This document shows, piece after piece, positions 19,652-29,676 of a stretch of DNA of 64,000 bases. How positions within the stretch are numbered: position 1 is the stretch's first letter; the number at the start of each line of letters is the position of its first letter. The notes beneath the pieces were generated by a model that saw only the letters and a program-made list of their open reading frames with translations, had not been told where the DNA came from and did not search any database. A program made the position numbers and the translations under genes. Origin of the DNA: Moritella sp. Urea-trap-13 (GTDB lineage: Bacteria; Pseudomonadota; Gammaproteobacteria; Enterobacterales; Moritellaceae); contig NZ_PJCA01000031.1 in the NCBI RefSeq assembly GCF_002836355.1, positions 496,001 through 560,000 of the forward strand, given 5' to 3'.

Positions 19652-20614
19652 ATGAAATTAGCAGGATTGGTATTATTTGCATTGAGCTCTACAGCTGTGT
19701 CAGCTAAACCAACATTTGATGAGTATTTATCGACTTTACGCAATGAGACGCAAGCATTAGGTTTGAGTGAGCAAACATTGGATGACGCCTTTGCTTCAAT
19801 GCAGTATCGAGAAAAGACCATTGTTCACGACAAGGCTCAACCTGAACGTAAAAAAATAACGCTTGATGCTTATATCCCAAGAGCCGTGCCAGCATGGAAG
19901 ATCACGAAAGCGCGTAAGCTGTATGATGAAAATATAGAATTACTAGAGCGTATTGGTAAAGACTATGGTGTACAACCTCGTTTTATTATCGCGTTGTGGG
20001 GTGTTGAAACCAACTTCGGTAATTACACTGGTAATTTTTCTACTTTATCCGCACTCGCGACACTTGCTTATGATGGACGACGAGAAGCGTTCTTTAAGAA
20101 AGAGTTGTTTGCGGCATTGAAAATTATCGATGAAGGACACATCTCTATCGATAATATGAAGGGCTCTTGGGCTGGCGCAATGGGCCAAGTTCAATTTATG
20201 CCTTCATCTTTTAACGCTTATGCGGTCGATTACAATAACGATGGTAAAAAGGACATTTGGAACAGTCGAGCTGATGCATTAGCTTCTGCTGCCAATTACC
20301 TGAAACAAGCCAATTGGGATGATACTTACACTTGGGGCCGACAAGTCACCTTACCAAAAGGCTATGATGCTAGCGTTTCGGGATTAAAATTGACTAAGAC
20401 GTTACCAGAATGGCAAGCATTAGGTATCAGAACCTTCGAAGGTAAAGCATTACCTAATGTAGAGCTAGATGCGTCACTTATCATGCCCGATGGTGAAAAG
20501 GGACGAATTTATTTAGCGTACAACAATTATAAAAGTATCATGCGTTGGAATCGTTCAGATTACTTCGCAACATCAGTTGCCCATTTATCAGATGCCATCA
20601 AATTCAGGGATTGA
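19652..20614 (+). CDS. Lytic murein transglycosylase, MltB family
   Basis: Periplasmic enzyme that cleaves the MurNAc-GlcNAc bond with 1,6-anhydro product. The 320-residue protein has a cleavable signal (about 1-18, AVSA/K) and no lipobox, so it is soluble rather than anchored like E. coli MltB. The catalytic Glu is in ALWGVETNFG near residue 118, and GAMGQVQFMPSSF plus YNNDGKKDIWNSRADALAS-AANYL are family marks. AAGGAG precedes the start. It lies in the ycgL-ycgM-ycgN run. Confidence 0.9.
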   Translation: MKLAGLVLFALSSTAVSAKPTFDEYLSTLRNETQALGLSEQTLDDAFASMQYREKTIVHDKAQPERKKITLDAYIPRAVPAWKITKARKLYDENIELLERIGKDYGVQPRFIIALWGVETNFGNYTGNFSTLSALATLAYDGRREAFFKKELFAALKIIDEGHISIDNMKGSWAGAMGQVQFMPSSFNAYAVDYNNDGKKDIWNSRADALASAANYLKQANWDDTYTWGRQVTLPKGYDASVSGLKLTKTLPEWQALGIRTFEGKALPNVELDASLIMPDGEKGRIYLAYNNYKSIMRWNRSDYFATSVAHLSDAIKFRD

Positions 20615-20615
20615 A

Positions 20616-21287
20616 ATGATTGATTCTCTTTACGAACACCAGACAATAAATAACGAACAACTCGGACTGCCAGTTGGCAAAGTAGTGTGTATTGGCCGTA
20701 ATTATCTCGATCATATTCGTGAACTTGGCAATGACGTTCCAGAACAAGCATTACTGTTTATTAAACCCGCTACCTCATTAGTTGCTCTTGATAAACAGTT
20801 GCCTCTACCTGTTGGTTTAGGGGCATGTCACAATGAGTTAGAAGTGGCGTTATTAATTAAGTCTCCAATAACGAAAGGCACACCAATCGTGCTTTCTGAG
20901 TTAATTTGGGGTGTTGGTTTAGGGCTTGATTTGACTTTACGTGATCTGCAATCATCACTTAAAGCACAAGGACATCCGTGGGAGAGGGCAAAAGCGTTTG
21001 ATAAGGCTTGCCCTATTAGCTCTTTTATCCCACTGGGTCAGTTCGAAGATGTTAATAACCTCGATTTCACTTTGGCGGTGAATAACCAGTTAAGACAACA
21101 GGGATGCACTGCGAATATGATGCGTTCTATAGAGTCATTACTGGTCGAGATAACAACCTGCTTTACCTTGCTACCCGGTGATATTGTATTAACAGGCACG
21201 CCAGCGGGAGTCGGGGTACTTAATTCAGGCGATAAGCTTGCATTAACCCTTACAAACCGTTATAAATTCGGCTGCGAGTTCATTTAG
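20616..21287 (+). CDS. ycgM: Fumarylacetoacetate hydrolase family protein YcgM
   Basis: FAH-fold metal-dependent enzyme of about 223 residues. The opening [17 protein letters not shown], the metal-binding [10 protein letters not shown] and the [16 protein letters not shown] ending are those of the YcgM/FAHD1 group, which includes oxaloacetate decarboxylase and acylpyruvate hydrolase activities; which applies here cannot be read. The frame is open into mltB upstream, but ATG at 20616 gives the correct N-terminus one base after the mltB stop, so the two are translationally coupled. Confidence 0.87.
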   Translation: MIDSLYEHQTINNEQLGLPVGKVVCIGRNYLDHIRELGNDVPEQALLFIKPATSLVALDKQLPLPVGLGACHNELEVALLIKSPITKGTPIVLSELIWGVGLGLDLTLRDLQSSLKAQGHPWERAKAFDKACPISSFIPLGQFEDVNNLDFTLAVNNQLRQQGCTANMMRSIESLLVEITTCFTLLPGDIVLTGTPAGVGVLNSGDKLALTLTNRYKFGCEFI

Positions 21288-21298
21288 AGATTAATTAC

Positions 21299-21733
21299 AT
21301 GGTTGAAAAATTTTGGCAGACTAAAACACTCGCTAAAATGACAGAGACAGAGTGGGAATCACTCTGTGATGGATGTGGTAAGTGTTGTTTACATAAAATC
21401 ATTGAAGATGAATCAGAAGAAATTCATTTTACCAATGTCGCTTGTGAGTTATTGAACACAAAAACATGTCGCTGTAAAAAATATGAAAAGCGATTTAAGT
21501 ACGTATCTGATTGTTTTAAAGTCACACTCGATGATATTGATGCATTCCATTGGTTACCAGAAACATGTGCTTACAAGCGTCTTTTAGAAGGCAAGGAATT
21601 ACCTGAATGGCATCCACTACTAACAGGTAGTCAATCAGAGATGCACAAATTGGGTTATTCGATTCGTGGTAAAGCGGTGCCTGAATCTGACGCTGGCGAT
21701 CTAGAAGATCACATTATTATGTTTAAATTATAA
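21299..21733 (+). CDS. ycgN: YcgN family Cys-cluster protein (UPF0260)
   Basis: A 144-residue protein of the UPF0260/YcgN family. It has [11 protein letters not shown] near residue 23 and further Cys at [13 protein letters not shown] and ETCAY, a pattern assigned to a putative Zn- or Fe-S-binding cluster. Molecular function is unknown. It follows ycgM by 11 bases, the order found near min genes in E. coli. Confidence 0.88.
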   Translation: MVEKFWQTKTLAKMTETEWESLCDGCGKCCLHKIIEDESEEIHFTNVACELLNTKTCRCKKYEKRFKYVSDCFKVTLDDIDAFHWLPETCAYKRLLEGKELPEWHPLLTGSQSEMHKLGYSIRGKAVPESDAGDLEDHIIMFKL

Positions 21734-21747
21734 TTTTAGAGGGTGTT

Positions 21748-21990
21748 ATGTCTGAATCTGTTCATGGTAGAGAAGTGGTTGCATTATTAGCTGCGCAGCC
21801 AGCGGGAATGAATGAGTCTGTGTTGCTGACGTTAGTAGAGCAAACGTTTCCAGTCGGTTTATTCCACACATGCAAAGTAAAAGGCATGGATAAAAACCAA
21901 ATATTAGCAAACATGATGACGAAAGGTCGTATTGTAGAGCAGGATGGTATCTTAACTGCGCAAACAAGTTGTGGTTGTAAACACAAATAA
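21748..21990 (+). CDS. yecH: YecH family metal-binding protein
   Basis: An 80-residue protein with the SVHGREVVALL opening, an FHTC motif in the middle and a C-terminal SCGCKHK, which together look like the YecH/DUF2492 family of small metal-binding proteins. It starts 14 bases after ycgN with an AGAGGGTG ribosome site and is closed by a terminator hairpin, so it is the last gene of this run. Function is not known. Confidence 0.8.
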   Translation: MSESVHGREVVALLAAQPAGMNESVLLTLVEQTFPVGLFHTCKVKGMDKNQILANMMTKGRIVEQDGILTAQTSCGCKHK

Positions 21991-22023
21991 AATATAAGGG
22001 ACATGTTTTGTCCCTTATATTTT
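21991..22023 (+). terminator. Terminator after yecH
   Basis: ATATAAGGGACA and TGTCCCTTATAT form a long stem with a small loop, followed by TTTTA. It closes the ycgL-yecH run. Confidence 0.85.
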
Positions 22024-22141
22024 AGCAAAAACTTAGACCATCATGCAGAATTGTTTCTGTAACTTAAAACAACAGACTTTAAATCTAACGCTTAGACATA
22101 ACGCATCAAAACATTAGATTATGATCTTATCAGCAGGTGAG

Positions 22142-23536
22142 TTAATTAAGAGCTTCTAACAGATCACCAATCTTCTCTATCTGTATTATTTTAGCACCAC
22201 TGCTCTCCATCGACTTATGGTAGTTCGCTTTGGGGATATATATCACTTCAAAACCATGCTTGATCGCTTCGTTGACACGGGGAACACCACCGTTAATTGG
22301 TCTTACTTCGCCACTGAGCGAAATCTCACCCATAAAGCAGTGCTTACGAGACATCTCTTTATCATTCAGTGAGCTAATAAGGGATGCTGCAATAGCTAAG
22401 TCAGCACTAGTGTCTGTTTCTGGTAATTTTAAACCACCAACCAAGTTAACGTAAATATCATGGAAGAGTTTGATACGTCCGTGTTTACGTAGAACCGCTG
22501 TTATCATTTTCAAACGGTTGAAGCTCAGGCCAATACTCACACGTTGCTGATTCTCAGCTTCACATTCAGACACTAAACATTGTACTTCAAGTAGTAAATT
22601 ACGATTACCATCGCGAATACAAGTGATAGCAGAGCCTGCTACGGTCTCATCGGCACCAGATAGGAACAATTTACTCGGATTATCCACAGACAGCATGCCT
22701 TTACTGTGCATTTGGAAGATACCAACTTGGTCCACATCACCAAAACGGTTTTTACTCGCGCGAATGGTGCGTATAATACTGTCGTTAACTTCAATGTGGA
22801 GTAGGGTATCAACAATATGTTCTAATGTTTTCGGTCCGGCTAAGTCACTGCCTTTAGTTACATGGCCAATAATAATTAACGTAATGCCATGCTGTTTCGA
22901 AAAGCGACTTAACTCCTGCGCACAACCTTTTACTTGGCTAACAGAACCCGCACTACCGTTACAATGTTCACTTTCAAGGGCCTGAATAGAGTCAATAATA
23001 AGGAATTTAACTTTTGCTTCGAGCGCACGCTCCATAATATTAGAAACGATATACTCAGACATGAGTAATAAGTTATCTTCAATGAAATCGATTTTCAAAC
23101 GCTCTATAGCCCGGCTTTTAAATTGCTCGAGGCTTTCTTCTGCTGTGCAGTACATCGACACCATTTGCTTACTTAGGTTTGCTGATAGCTGCGTTAGGAT
23201 TGTAGTTTTACCAGCACCTGGATCACCCGAAATCAATACAATCGAACCAACAGTAAGGCCATTACCTAAAACACGGTCTAGCTCACCGATCCCGGTATTA
23301 ATCTTATTAAGTTCAACATGTGATACTTCAGACATCTTTTTGACGGTGTTGCCGAGTGTACCGGCATAACCACCTTGAGAAGCAATACTTCGCTGCTGAC
23401 TTGGTAGGGTCGCTTCTTTGAATTCAGCGAGCGTGTTCCAAGCTTTACAGGCATTACATTGTCCTTGCCAGCGTGGAAAATTAGCGCCACATTCAGAACA
23501 AAGGAAACTTATTTTAGTTTTGGGAGTTTTGGCCAT
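22142..23536 (-). CDS. radA: DNA repair protein RadA
   Basis: RecA-like branch-migration ATPase used in recombination repair. The 464-residue chain has an N-terminal zinc finger (C13, C16, C27, C30), Walker A GDPGAGKTT at about 104-112, the RadA signature KNRFG, and a C-terminal Lon-protease-like domain containing the DTSADLAIAASLISS segment. The length fits E. coli RadA (460). It is convergent with yecH and appears to be a single-gene unit. Confidence 0.95.
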   Translation of the reverse strand: MAKTPKTKISFLCSECGANFPRWQGQCNACKAWNTLAEFKEATLPSQQRSIASQGGYAGTLGNTVKKMSEVSHVELNKINTGIGELDRVLGNGLTVGSIVLISGDPGAGKTTILTQLSANLSKQMVSMYCTAEESLEQFKSRAIERLKIDFIEDNLLLMSEYIVSNIMERALEAKVKFLIIDSIQALESEHCNGSAGSVSQVKGCAQELSRFSKQHGITLIIIGHVTKGSDLAGPKTLEHIVDTLLHIEVNDSIIRTIRASKNRFGDVDQVGIFQMHSKGMLSVDNPSKLFLSGADETVAGSAITCIRDGNRNLLLEVQCLVSECEAENQQRVSIGLSFNRLKMITAVLRKHGRIKLFHDIYVNLVGGLKLPETDTSADLAIAASLISSLNDKEMSRKHCFMGEISLSGEVRPINGGVPRVNEAIKHGFEVIYIPKANYHKSMESSGAKIIQIEKIGDLLEALN

Positions 23537-23621
23537 GATTTCGCTACAAAAAAATACTCATGCCATAATGATAGCATGAGTACATGGATGTATATACAGT
23601 TATTCTGACCACCTGATTACA

Positions 23622-24848
23622 TCATAAACTTTTCTTTGCAGGTAATACCGCATTCGCTAAGATCATACCAGCAAGGATCGCAATGAAGATCATAAACACA
23701 AAACCGCTGTCATTAATGTTGTTTATTATTTCATGACCTGAAATATAAGTGTTTAAATCCATATAGGTTCGGCTACCAGGGACTAACAAGACAATACCTT
23801 GAATTAATACAATCGATGCAGGTCTGTTTTTGATGATCGCATAGACATTACTGAACAAGCCAACGGTAAACGAACCAACGAAGGTACCCAATGTAAAGCC
23901 TAGATACTGAGCTGCGAACGTACTGACAACATAGGCGATTAAACCAGCTGCGATCCCCCAAATCATATCTGACTTGTGCACATTAAAGGCCACAACCAGA
24001 CCTGTTGATAGTGCCATTACCGCAATATAGTTTTTCCAGTCTGGGAGTGCATAGCTCATATCTAATATTTGTGGATCGATAGTCCAGATCAAGTTACCTA
24101 ATGTGATTCCGAGTAACGCACCGAAATACAGTTTGAACAGCAACATCGTGGCATCGACTAGCTTTGATGTGCCCGATACCAAATCTTTATTTACAATCTC
24201 ACTCAACGCCACTGTGATAGCAAGGCCGGGAATAAAAATAATCACCGATGATAAAATCACAAACGGCACGTTGATGGTTATACCAAGGCTGGCGATAAAA
24301 CAAGCTAAAATAGCAGAGATAAACGGAGCAAAAAACTCAACAATTGATGCTAAACGTGGTGAATGAGCGGATAATTTGTATAAGATAAAAACCAGAAATG
24401 AGAATAAAAACGAACTGATAATATCTAAGCTAGAAGACGATAACAGCATTGCAAATGCACCGCCGGTAACACACCAGCCAAGAGCTTCGGTTTTGTCGCC
24501 ATAAAAACTCGGTTGTTGCTTTGCTTCAATTAACAACTCAATCGCTTCATCAAGTGTTACTTGTGAATCTACCACTTTTTCGACAATCTCATCGATAACA
24601 GCTAACTTTCCAAGGTCATTATCAGACGGCTGAACGCGAACAATATGCGTATGTTGATCATCTGGGTTACTCGAAAATATAAACGTGAAAGCAGTTGGCG
24701 TAACAAGAAAACTAGCTTCAATATTCCAGAATTTTGCCAAATTCAATAAATGGTTTTCAATTCGATAACTTGTTGCACCACAACGATGTAATGCAAGTCC
24801 AAGCTTAATAATAAAATTTATTTTCAGTTTATGGGTTTGGCTGGGCAT
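23622..24848 (-). CDS. Threonine/serine exporter, ThrE family (YjjP-YjjB fusion)
   Basis: Inner-membrane protein of 408 residues. The N-terminal part (about 1-120) is the soluble ThrE domain with GLALHRCGATSYRIE and IFSSNP. About ten hydrophobic segments follow, through to residue 400. E. coli carries the same two halves as separate proteins (YjjP and YjjB), while here they are one chain, as in ThrE of actinobacteria. The substrate is inferred from the family: threonine or serine, and succinate for YjjPB. It is transcribed alone. Confidence 0.8.
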   Translation of the reverse strand: MPSQTHKLKINFIIKLGLALHRCGATSYRIENHLLNLAKFWNIEASFLVTPTAFTFIFSSNPDDQHTHIVRVQPSDNDLGKLAVIDEIVEKVVDSQVTLDEAIELLIEAKQQPSFYGDKTEALGWCVTGGAFAMLLSSSSLDIISSFLFSFLVFILYKLSAHSPRLASIVEFFAPFISAILACFIASLGITINVPFVILSSVIIFIPGLAITVALSEIVNKDLVSGTSKLVDATMLLFKLYFGALLGITLGNLIWTIDPQILDMSYALPDWKNYIAVMALSTGLVVAFNVHKSDMIWGIAAGLIAYVVSTFAAQYLGFTLGTFVGSFTVGLFSNVYAIIKNRPASIVLIQGIVLLVPGSRTYMDLNTYISGHEIINNINDSGFVFMIFIAILAGMILANAVLPAKKSL

Positions 24849-25091
24849 AGTCTTATTCTGGAAGAAACAAAAGAGGTCTATTTTAGTTCTATTTGACTTA
24901 ATTTGTTAGCAAAAATGTGTATTAATTTCAATTTAGTTGAAATTTGTTAAAACAATGTTTATCGCAAAATAATTTAAACAATGAGACGCTTATTAAGGAT
25001 TTAACACTTTGGAATGTATCTTCTAATTTACCTAGATAATATATGTAACATATGAATTATATTGTATTAGTGGCTTCAAAAAGGGTTATTT

Positions 25092-25751
25092 ATGTCTAAA
25101 GTAATTACTGCAGCAAAACAAGTATGGTCTGCAAAAGATCAAATCACACGTAACATCTGGTTAGCTGGTCTAGGTGCCTATGATAAAGGTTATGAATCTG
25201 CATCGAACACTGTGACTAAAAGCCAATCTATTTTTGATGAGCTAGTCGAGCGCGGGCGTAAGCTTGAATCTGATACTACTCAGACTATCTTTAACCAAAA
25301 AGATAAACTGACGTCAGTAAGCCAAAGTGCAACCGACACGATTCAAGGAAAAGTGCATAGCGCAGTTTCAAATTTAACCAATATTGATGCAAGTACCTTC
25401 GACAACATTATTGATAAAATTGAGCAAATCGAATTAGCACTTGCAGCAGCAAAAACTGAGCAAGTGCAAGATACCGCGCCAGAAATTGAAGCTATAAAAG
25501 AAGCTATCGACATAGTTGAAGCGGTAGTAACTGAGAAAGTAGCAACTGTGGCAGCTGAAGTGACAGCTGTTGTAGAAAATGTTGCCGAAGCTGTAACAGA
25601 AGTTGTGACTCAAGTAACGCCTGTTGTTGCGCAACCTATCGTAAAGGAAGTGGCAAAAGAAGTCGTTGAGCAAGTTGCAGCGGTTAAGCAAACAGCAAAA
25701 AAAGTAACTAATCGCCGAGTTAAAAAAAACGTAGCGAAAAAAAAGCAATAA
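25092..25751 (+). CDS. Phasin family protein
   Basis: A 219-residue soluble protein. The N-terminal 100 residues carry the phasin pattern NIWLAGLGAYDKGYESA...IFDELVERGRKLE, which in other bacteria coats polyhydroxyalkanoate granules. Residues 110-190 are an Ala/Val/Glu-rich amphipathic repeat-like stretch (VEAVVTEKVATVAAEV), and the tail is strongly basic (KKVTNRRVKKNVAKKKQ), which might bind nucleic acid. The start has AAGGGTT upstream. No PHA synthase, thiolase or depolymerase gene is nearby, so a granule role is not supported by context. Confidence 0.75.
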   Translation: MSKVITAAKQVWSAKDQITRNIWLAGLGAYDKGYESASNTVTKSQSIFDELVERGRKLESDTTQTIFNQKDKLTSVSQSATDTIQGKVHSAVSNLTNIDASTFDNIIDKIEQIELALAAAKTEQVQDTAPEIEAIKEAIDIVEAVVTEKVATVAAEVTAVVENVAEAVTEVVTQVTPVVAQPIVKEVAKEVVEQVAAVKQTAKKVTNRRVKKNVAKKKQ

Positions 25752-26088
25752 TACAAATCGATTAATTTACTCTTAACTTTGATTGATTTTTAAAGTCGTA
25801 AATCGATAAACGGTAGTAAATAGATACTACAGCTATTGCTACCGTTATCACTGGCATACTCCATTTCCTCTAGACTATCTTATCAATTTATCATACCAGA
25901 AAAATACAATTCTATGTTTGCCTTGAAAGTTTAACAACTTGTTACAGATTACTTGTAATCATTTGAATAGTAAGTTGTAAATTCATATCACATTACACAA
26001 ATAAATCATCTTAAATGCTTATTTCATCGTGCGAGAAAGACACAAAAATGGTATGGTTAATACAAGTTTTATAACAAAGAGAAGTTAA
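25752..26088. other. 337-base intergenic gap between phasin gene and cobB
   Basis: AT-rich. The only structure I see is AACGGTAG with its inverse CTACCGTT at 25809-25846, separated by a 22-base loop and without a T-run, a weak terminator candidate for the phasin gene. No open frame or RNA gene is supported. The cobB promoter should lie in the last 100 bases. Confidence 0.5.
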
Positions 26089-26814
26089 ATGTTTGACACC
26101 TATAACAACATAGTCATCCTCACTGGTTCTGGTATTTCAGCTGAATCGGGTATTGAAACATTCCGTGCAAGTGATGGTTTATGGGCTAAGCATCATATCG
26201 ATGACATAGCAACTTTGGATGGCTACCGTCGCAACCCTGAGTTAGTTTATAGTTTTTATAATCAAAGATTTAATCAATTGTCATTACCAAGTATCCAGCC
26301 GAATGATGCACATGTAGCACTCGCAGAACTACAAAAAAACTATACTGGTAGTGTGACGATTGTTACTCAGAATATTGATAATTTACATGAGCGTGGTGGG
26401 GCGAATGACATCATTCATATGCATGGTGAATTAGTCAAAGCGCGCTGTGAAAAGACGCAAAAATTATTCCCATATAAGCAACTAACGAAATCATTAAAAT
26501 GTCCGTGCTGTAAAGAGCAAGGCAACCTCCGTCCTCACGTGGTTTGGTTTAATGAAATGCCGCTATTCATGAATGATATTTACAAAACGCTAAGCGAAGC
26601 AGACTTGTTCATTGCTATCGGTACGTCAGGTTCTGTATATCCTGCTGCAGATTTTGTTAACGAAGCCAATAAAGCACGCGCTCATACAATTGAAATCAAT
26701 CTTGATGCGACTCATATATCGGATAATTTTAAAGAACATCGTGTTGGTAAAGCAACGGCTGAAGTGAGAGAGTTGGTTGAAGAGTTAATGGCTCGAGATA
26801 AACAGTTTTTTTGA
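26089..26814 (+). CDS. cobB: NAD-dependent protein deacylase (sirtuin, CobB)
   Basis: Removes acetyl and probably succinyl groups from protein lysines, using NAD+. The 241-residue chain has GSGISAESGI (residues 13-22), TQNIDNLHERGG, catalytic His in HMHGE (H112) and Zn-binding Cys at C120 and in the CPCC group near 139. FYNQR around residues 56-60 supplies the Tyr-x-x-Arg pair typical of class III sirtuins that accept acidic acyl groups. It is monocistronic and ends in a hairpin shared with potD. Confidence 0.92.
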   Translation: MFDTYNNIVILTGSGISAESGIETFRASDGLWAKHHIDDIATLDGYRRNPELVYSFYNQRFNQLSLPSIQPNDAHVALAELQKNYTGSVTIVTQNIDNLHERGGANDIIHMHGELVKARCEKTQKLFPYKQLTKSLKCPCCKEQGNLRPHVVWFNEMPLFMNDIYKTLSEADLFIAIGTSGSVYPAADFVNEANKARAHTIEINLDATHISDNFKEHRVGKATAEVRELVEELMARDKQFF

Positions 26815-26855
26815 TTTAATGATGTGAGTCTAACTAAATAAGATCAAGTAAGATC

Positions 26856-26885
26856 AAAAAAGGTGCATACAAGATGCACCTTTTT
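26856..26885. terminator. Bidirectional terminator between cobB and potD
   Basis: AAAAAGGTGCAT and ATGCACCTTTTT form a perfect 12-bp stem with a 5-base loop. A- and T-runs on the two sides allow use by both converging genes. Confidence 0.9.
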
Positions 26886-26918
26886 ATTATCTAAAATTCA
26901 GCTAATTAGCGACTAACC

Positions 26919-27959
26919 TTACAGATTTTGTGCTTTTAGTTTTTCGTAGTAACGTTCGTAAATGATATTCGCTTCACCAACATCAGAATGGAACTCACCA
27001 TTGGCAATTGTTTCTGCATCCGGAAATACAATCTTGTTTTCAGTAAATTCTTTCGGTAACAGTTTCTTAGCTGCTTGATTCGGTGTTGGGTAACCAATTT
27101 CAAGCGCCACTTCAGCAGCGACTTCTGGACGTAATAAGAAGTCGATAAGTTTATGTACAGCATCAACGTTCTTGGCATTTTTAGGGATAGCTAAGCTGTC
27201 CATCCAGAATACCGCGCCTTCTTTTGGATAAACCATCGTGATGTCGCTGTCTTCTTGTTGCGCCATGTACGTACTGCCATTCCAGATCATGCCGAACTCT
27301 ACTTCGCCAGCAATATAAGGGTTAGCCGGTGTATCAGAGTTAAATACCAGCACGTTAGGCATTAATTTTTTTAACAATTCGTAAGCTTGTGCTAATTCAG
27401 CTTCATCTTGCGTGTTTGCCGAATGACCTTGTATTTTTAACGCCATGTGGAAAATTTCACGAGCGTCATCAGTTAACAATAATTGACCTTCCCATTTCGG
27501 ATCCCACAAATCTGTCCAGCTTGTTACTGATGCTAATTCGATATCGGCAGTATTAACGCCGATGCCAGTTGCACCCCAGATATACGGGATACTATAGCGA
27601 TTACCTAGATCATATTCTTTATTCAATAAAGAAGGATCAAGATTTTTATAGTTCGTTAACTTGTTATGATCAATTTCTTGAAGCATGCCTTCTTTCTTCA
27701 TTTTACTAATGAAGTAAGTTGAAGGTACAACTAAATCATAACCGTTTTTATCATACGTTTTTAATTTCGCATACATAGATTCATTCGATTCATAAGTTGA
27801 ATAAACAACCTTAATACCAGTCTCTTCTGTAAAGCGAGATAGTAGACCTGGTGGGATATATTCAGACCAGTTATAAAAATTAATTGTTGTCGCATAAGCA
27901 GAGCTACTAAAAAGTAGGGCAACTGCAAAGCTTTTTACTGTTGTTTTAAACATTATCAT
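26919..27959 (-). CDS. potD: Polyamine ABC transporter, periplasmic binding protein
   Basis: Binds spermidine or putrescine in the periplasm. The 346-residue protein has a signal peptide (about 1-23, SSAYA/TT) and then the PotD/PotF opening INFYNWSEYIPPGLL. VVPSTYFISKM, YIWGATGIGVN and PANPYIAGEVEFGMIWNG are ligand-pocket segments of this family. It is the last gene of potABCD, separated from potC by 90 bases. PotD (spermidine-preferring) is favoured over PotF by gene order, but specificity is not proven. Confidence 0.9.
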   Translation of the reverse strand: MIMFKTTVKSFAVALLFSSSAYATTINFYNWSEYIPPGLLSRFTEETGIKVVYSTYESNESMYAKLKTYDKNGYDLVVPSTYFISKMKKEGMLQEIDHNKLTNYKNLDPSLLNKEYDLGNRYSIPYIWGATGIGVNTADIELASVTSWTDLWDPKWEGQLLLTDDAREIFHMALKIQGHSANTQDEAELAQAYELLKKLMPNVLVFNSDTPANPYIAGEVEFGMIWNGSTYMAQQEDSDITMVYPKEGAVFWMDSLAIPKNAKNVDAVHKLIDFLLRPEVAAEVALEIGYPTPNQAAKKLLPKEFTENKIVFPDAETIANGEFHSDVGEANIIYERYYEKLKAQNL

Positions 27960-28049
27960 TCTTCTTCTATTTAGTTGTAAACAATCGCAGTACTGTATTA
28001 CTTAATACAAAGCAACATACAAGACTGCATAATCGATGACAGAAAGTAA

Positions 28050-28826
28050 TTAAACAGACTTGTCATTTTTATTGATTAGGGCCGCTGCAATAACAAACGA
28101 TATTGATATTAAAATCATCATAGTCGCTAATGCATTAACCTCGGGCGAAACACCCACTTTTACCATTGAATAAATTTTCAGTGGTAGCACTTCAAAACTT
28201 GGACCGGTAACAAACGAGCTTACAATTACATCATCCAGCGATAAGGTAAATGATAATAGCCAACTCGCAATAATCGCCGGTTTTGCAATCGGTAAAATAA
28301 TGCGTTTAAAGATAGTTGCCTCTGTCGCGCCTAAGTCTTTACCTGCTTCTAAAATTGAATTGTCAAAATTGCTTAAACGACTGTACACCGTGATAACAAC
28401 AAACGGGATACAGAAGGTAATGTGTGAGATAAGCAAAGTAACGAAACCAAGATCTAAGCCTAGTATAATAAATAACGCTAATAACGATATTGCCATCACG
28501 ATATCTGGTGACATCATCACCACAAAGAGTAGTCCAGATATAAACTTTTTACCTTTAAATTGGTGCTTAAACAACGCGACTGCGCCAAGTGTACCAATAA
28601 CGACAGCGATTGACGACGCTATAACGGCGATGGTAATTGAGTTAAAAGCAGCCTGTAATAACGTATCGTTATTCCACAGCAATTCATACCACTTGGTGGT
28701 AAAGCCATTCCATTTTAAGCCATATTTAGATGCGTTAAATGAATTGCCAATCAAAATGAAAATAGGGGTATATAAATAGATATACACCAGTAATAACAAT
28801 ACTTTTGATATGTGACGTTTAAGCAT
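28050..28826 (-). CDS. potC: Polyamine ABC transporter permease PotC
   Basis: Inner-membrane permease of 258 residues with six hydrophobic segments. The EAA loop that contacts the ATPase is EAGKDLGATEATIFKRIILP near residues 165-185. It overlaps the end of potB by 8 bases, so translation is probably coupled. Confidence 0.92.
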   Translation of the reverse strand: MLKRHISKVLLLLVYIYLYTPIFILIGNSFNASKYGLKWNGFTTKWYELLWNNDTLLQAAFNSITIAVIASSIAVVIGTLGAVALFKHQFKGKKFISGLLFVVMMSPDIVMAISLLALFIILGLDLGFVTLLISHITFCIPFVVITVYSRLSNFDNSILEAGKDLGATEATIFKRIILPIAKPAIIASWLLSFTLSLDDVIVSSFVTGPSFEVLPLKIYSMVKVGVSPEVNALATMMILISISFVIAAALINKNDKSV

Positions 28827-29676
28827 TATTACCTCTATTCTTAATCGATTTTCCTACCTTATAATAGAAAAATAGTAACCCAGCCATAAACACCGTTAAG
28901 GTAATACTTGCTGCCGAACCAAATGGCCAATCACGAATATTCAAAAATTGCGTTTTAATGGTATTACCAATCAGTAAGTTTTTAGCGCCACCGACAAGGT
29001 CTGCAATATAAAACATCCCCATAGCAGGTAAAAACACCAATAACATACCCGCGATAATACCTGGCATAGTTAACGGTAATTCAACCTTTAAAAAAGTAGT
29101 AAATTTCGATGCACCCAAATCTTTAGCTGCTTCAATTAAACTCTTGTCAATTTTTTCAATACTTGAATATAAAGGCAAAATCATAAAGGGTAACAAGATA
29201 TATACCAATGCAAAAATAACCGCAAACTCGGTATACATCATCTTCAATGGCTTATCAATAATATGTAAATTGAGTAACAAGCCATTTAACAGACCTTTTT
29301 TAGCCAACAAAATTTTGATGCCGTAAGTTCTAATTAATGAATTTGTCCAAAAAGGCACAATAATTAGAAATAACAATATCGGTCTCATTTTTTTAGGTAG
29401 TTGACTGATCGTATAAGCGAACGGATAACCGATGATCAAACAAATGAACGTCGCGATACTTGCCATATATACCGAATGCGTTAATACTTTAAAATATAAC
29501 GGATCAAATAAACGCACATAATTGTCTAACGTAAATGTTAATTCAATTAAGTTAGCGTCGTCACGAGTTAAAAAACTCGTGACTATGATCATTAAGTTAG
29601 GTATTAAAACAAAGACACTCAACCAAACGAGCAAGATCCCGATTGAAAAGCGCTTAAACAATGACGAATTAATCAT
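28819..29676 (-). CDS. potB: Polyamine ABC transporter permease PotB
   Basis: Inner-membrane permease of 285 residues with six hydrophobic segments. The EAA loop reads [20 protein letters not shown]. The [15 protein letters not shown] segment is typical of PotB. It overlaps potA by 8 bases and potC by 8 bases. Confidence 0.92.
   Translation of the reverse strand: MINSSLFKRFSIGILLVWLSVFVLIPNLMIIVTSFLTRDDANLIELTFTLDNYVRLFDPLYFKVLTHSVYMASIATFICLIIGYPFAYTISQLPKKMRPILLFLIIVPFWTNSLIRTYGIKILLAKKGLLNGLLLNLHIIDKPLKMMYTEFAVIFALVYILLPFMILPLYSSIEKIDKSLIEAAKDLGASKFTTFLKVELPLTMPGIIAGMLLVFLPAMGMFYIADLVGGAKNLLIGNTIKTQFLNIRDWPFGSAASITLTVFMAGLLFFYYKVGKSIKNRGNNA

Noticed and set aside
25434-25748. A 104-residue minus-strand frame rich in Cys, Phe and Tyr over the phasin gene
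   Set aside because: Its odd composition comes from the reverse complement of the Ala/Glu/Val-rich phasin repeat.
29650-29661. AAGCGCTT-like core in potB as an eighth operator
   Set aside because: It is inside coding sequence, lacks the AAAGAAAG flanks and is unrelated to a promoter; probably chance.
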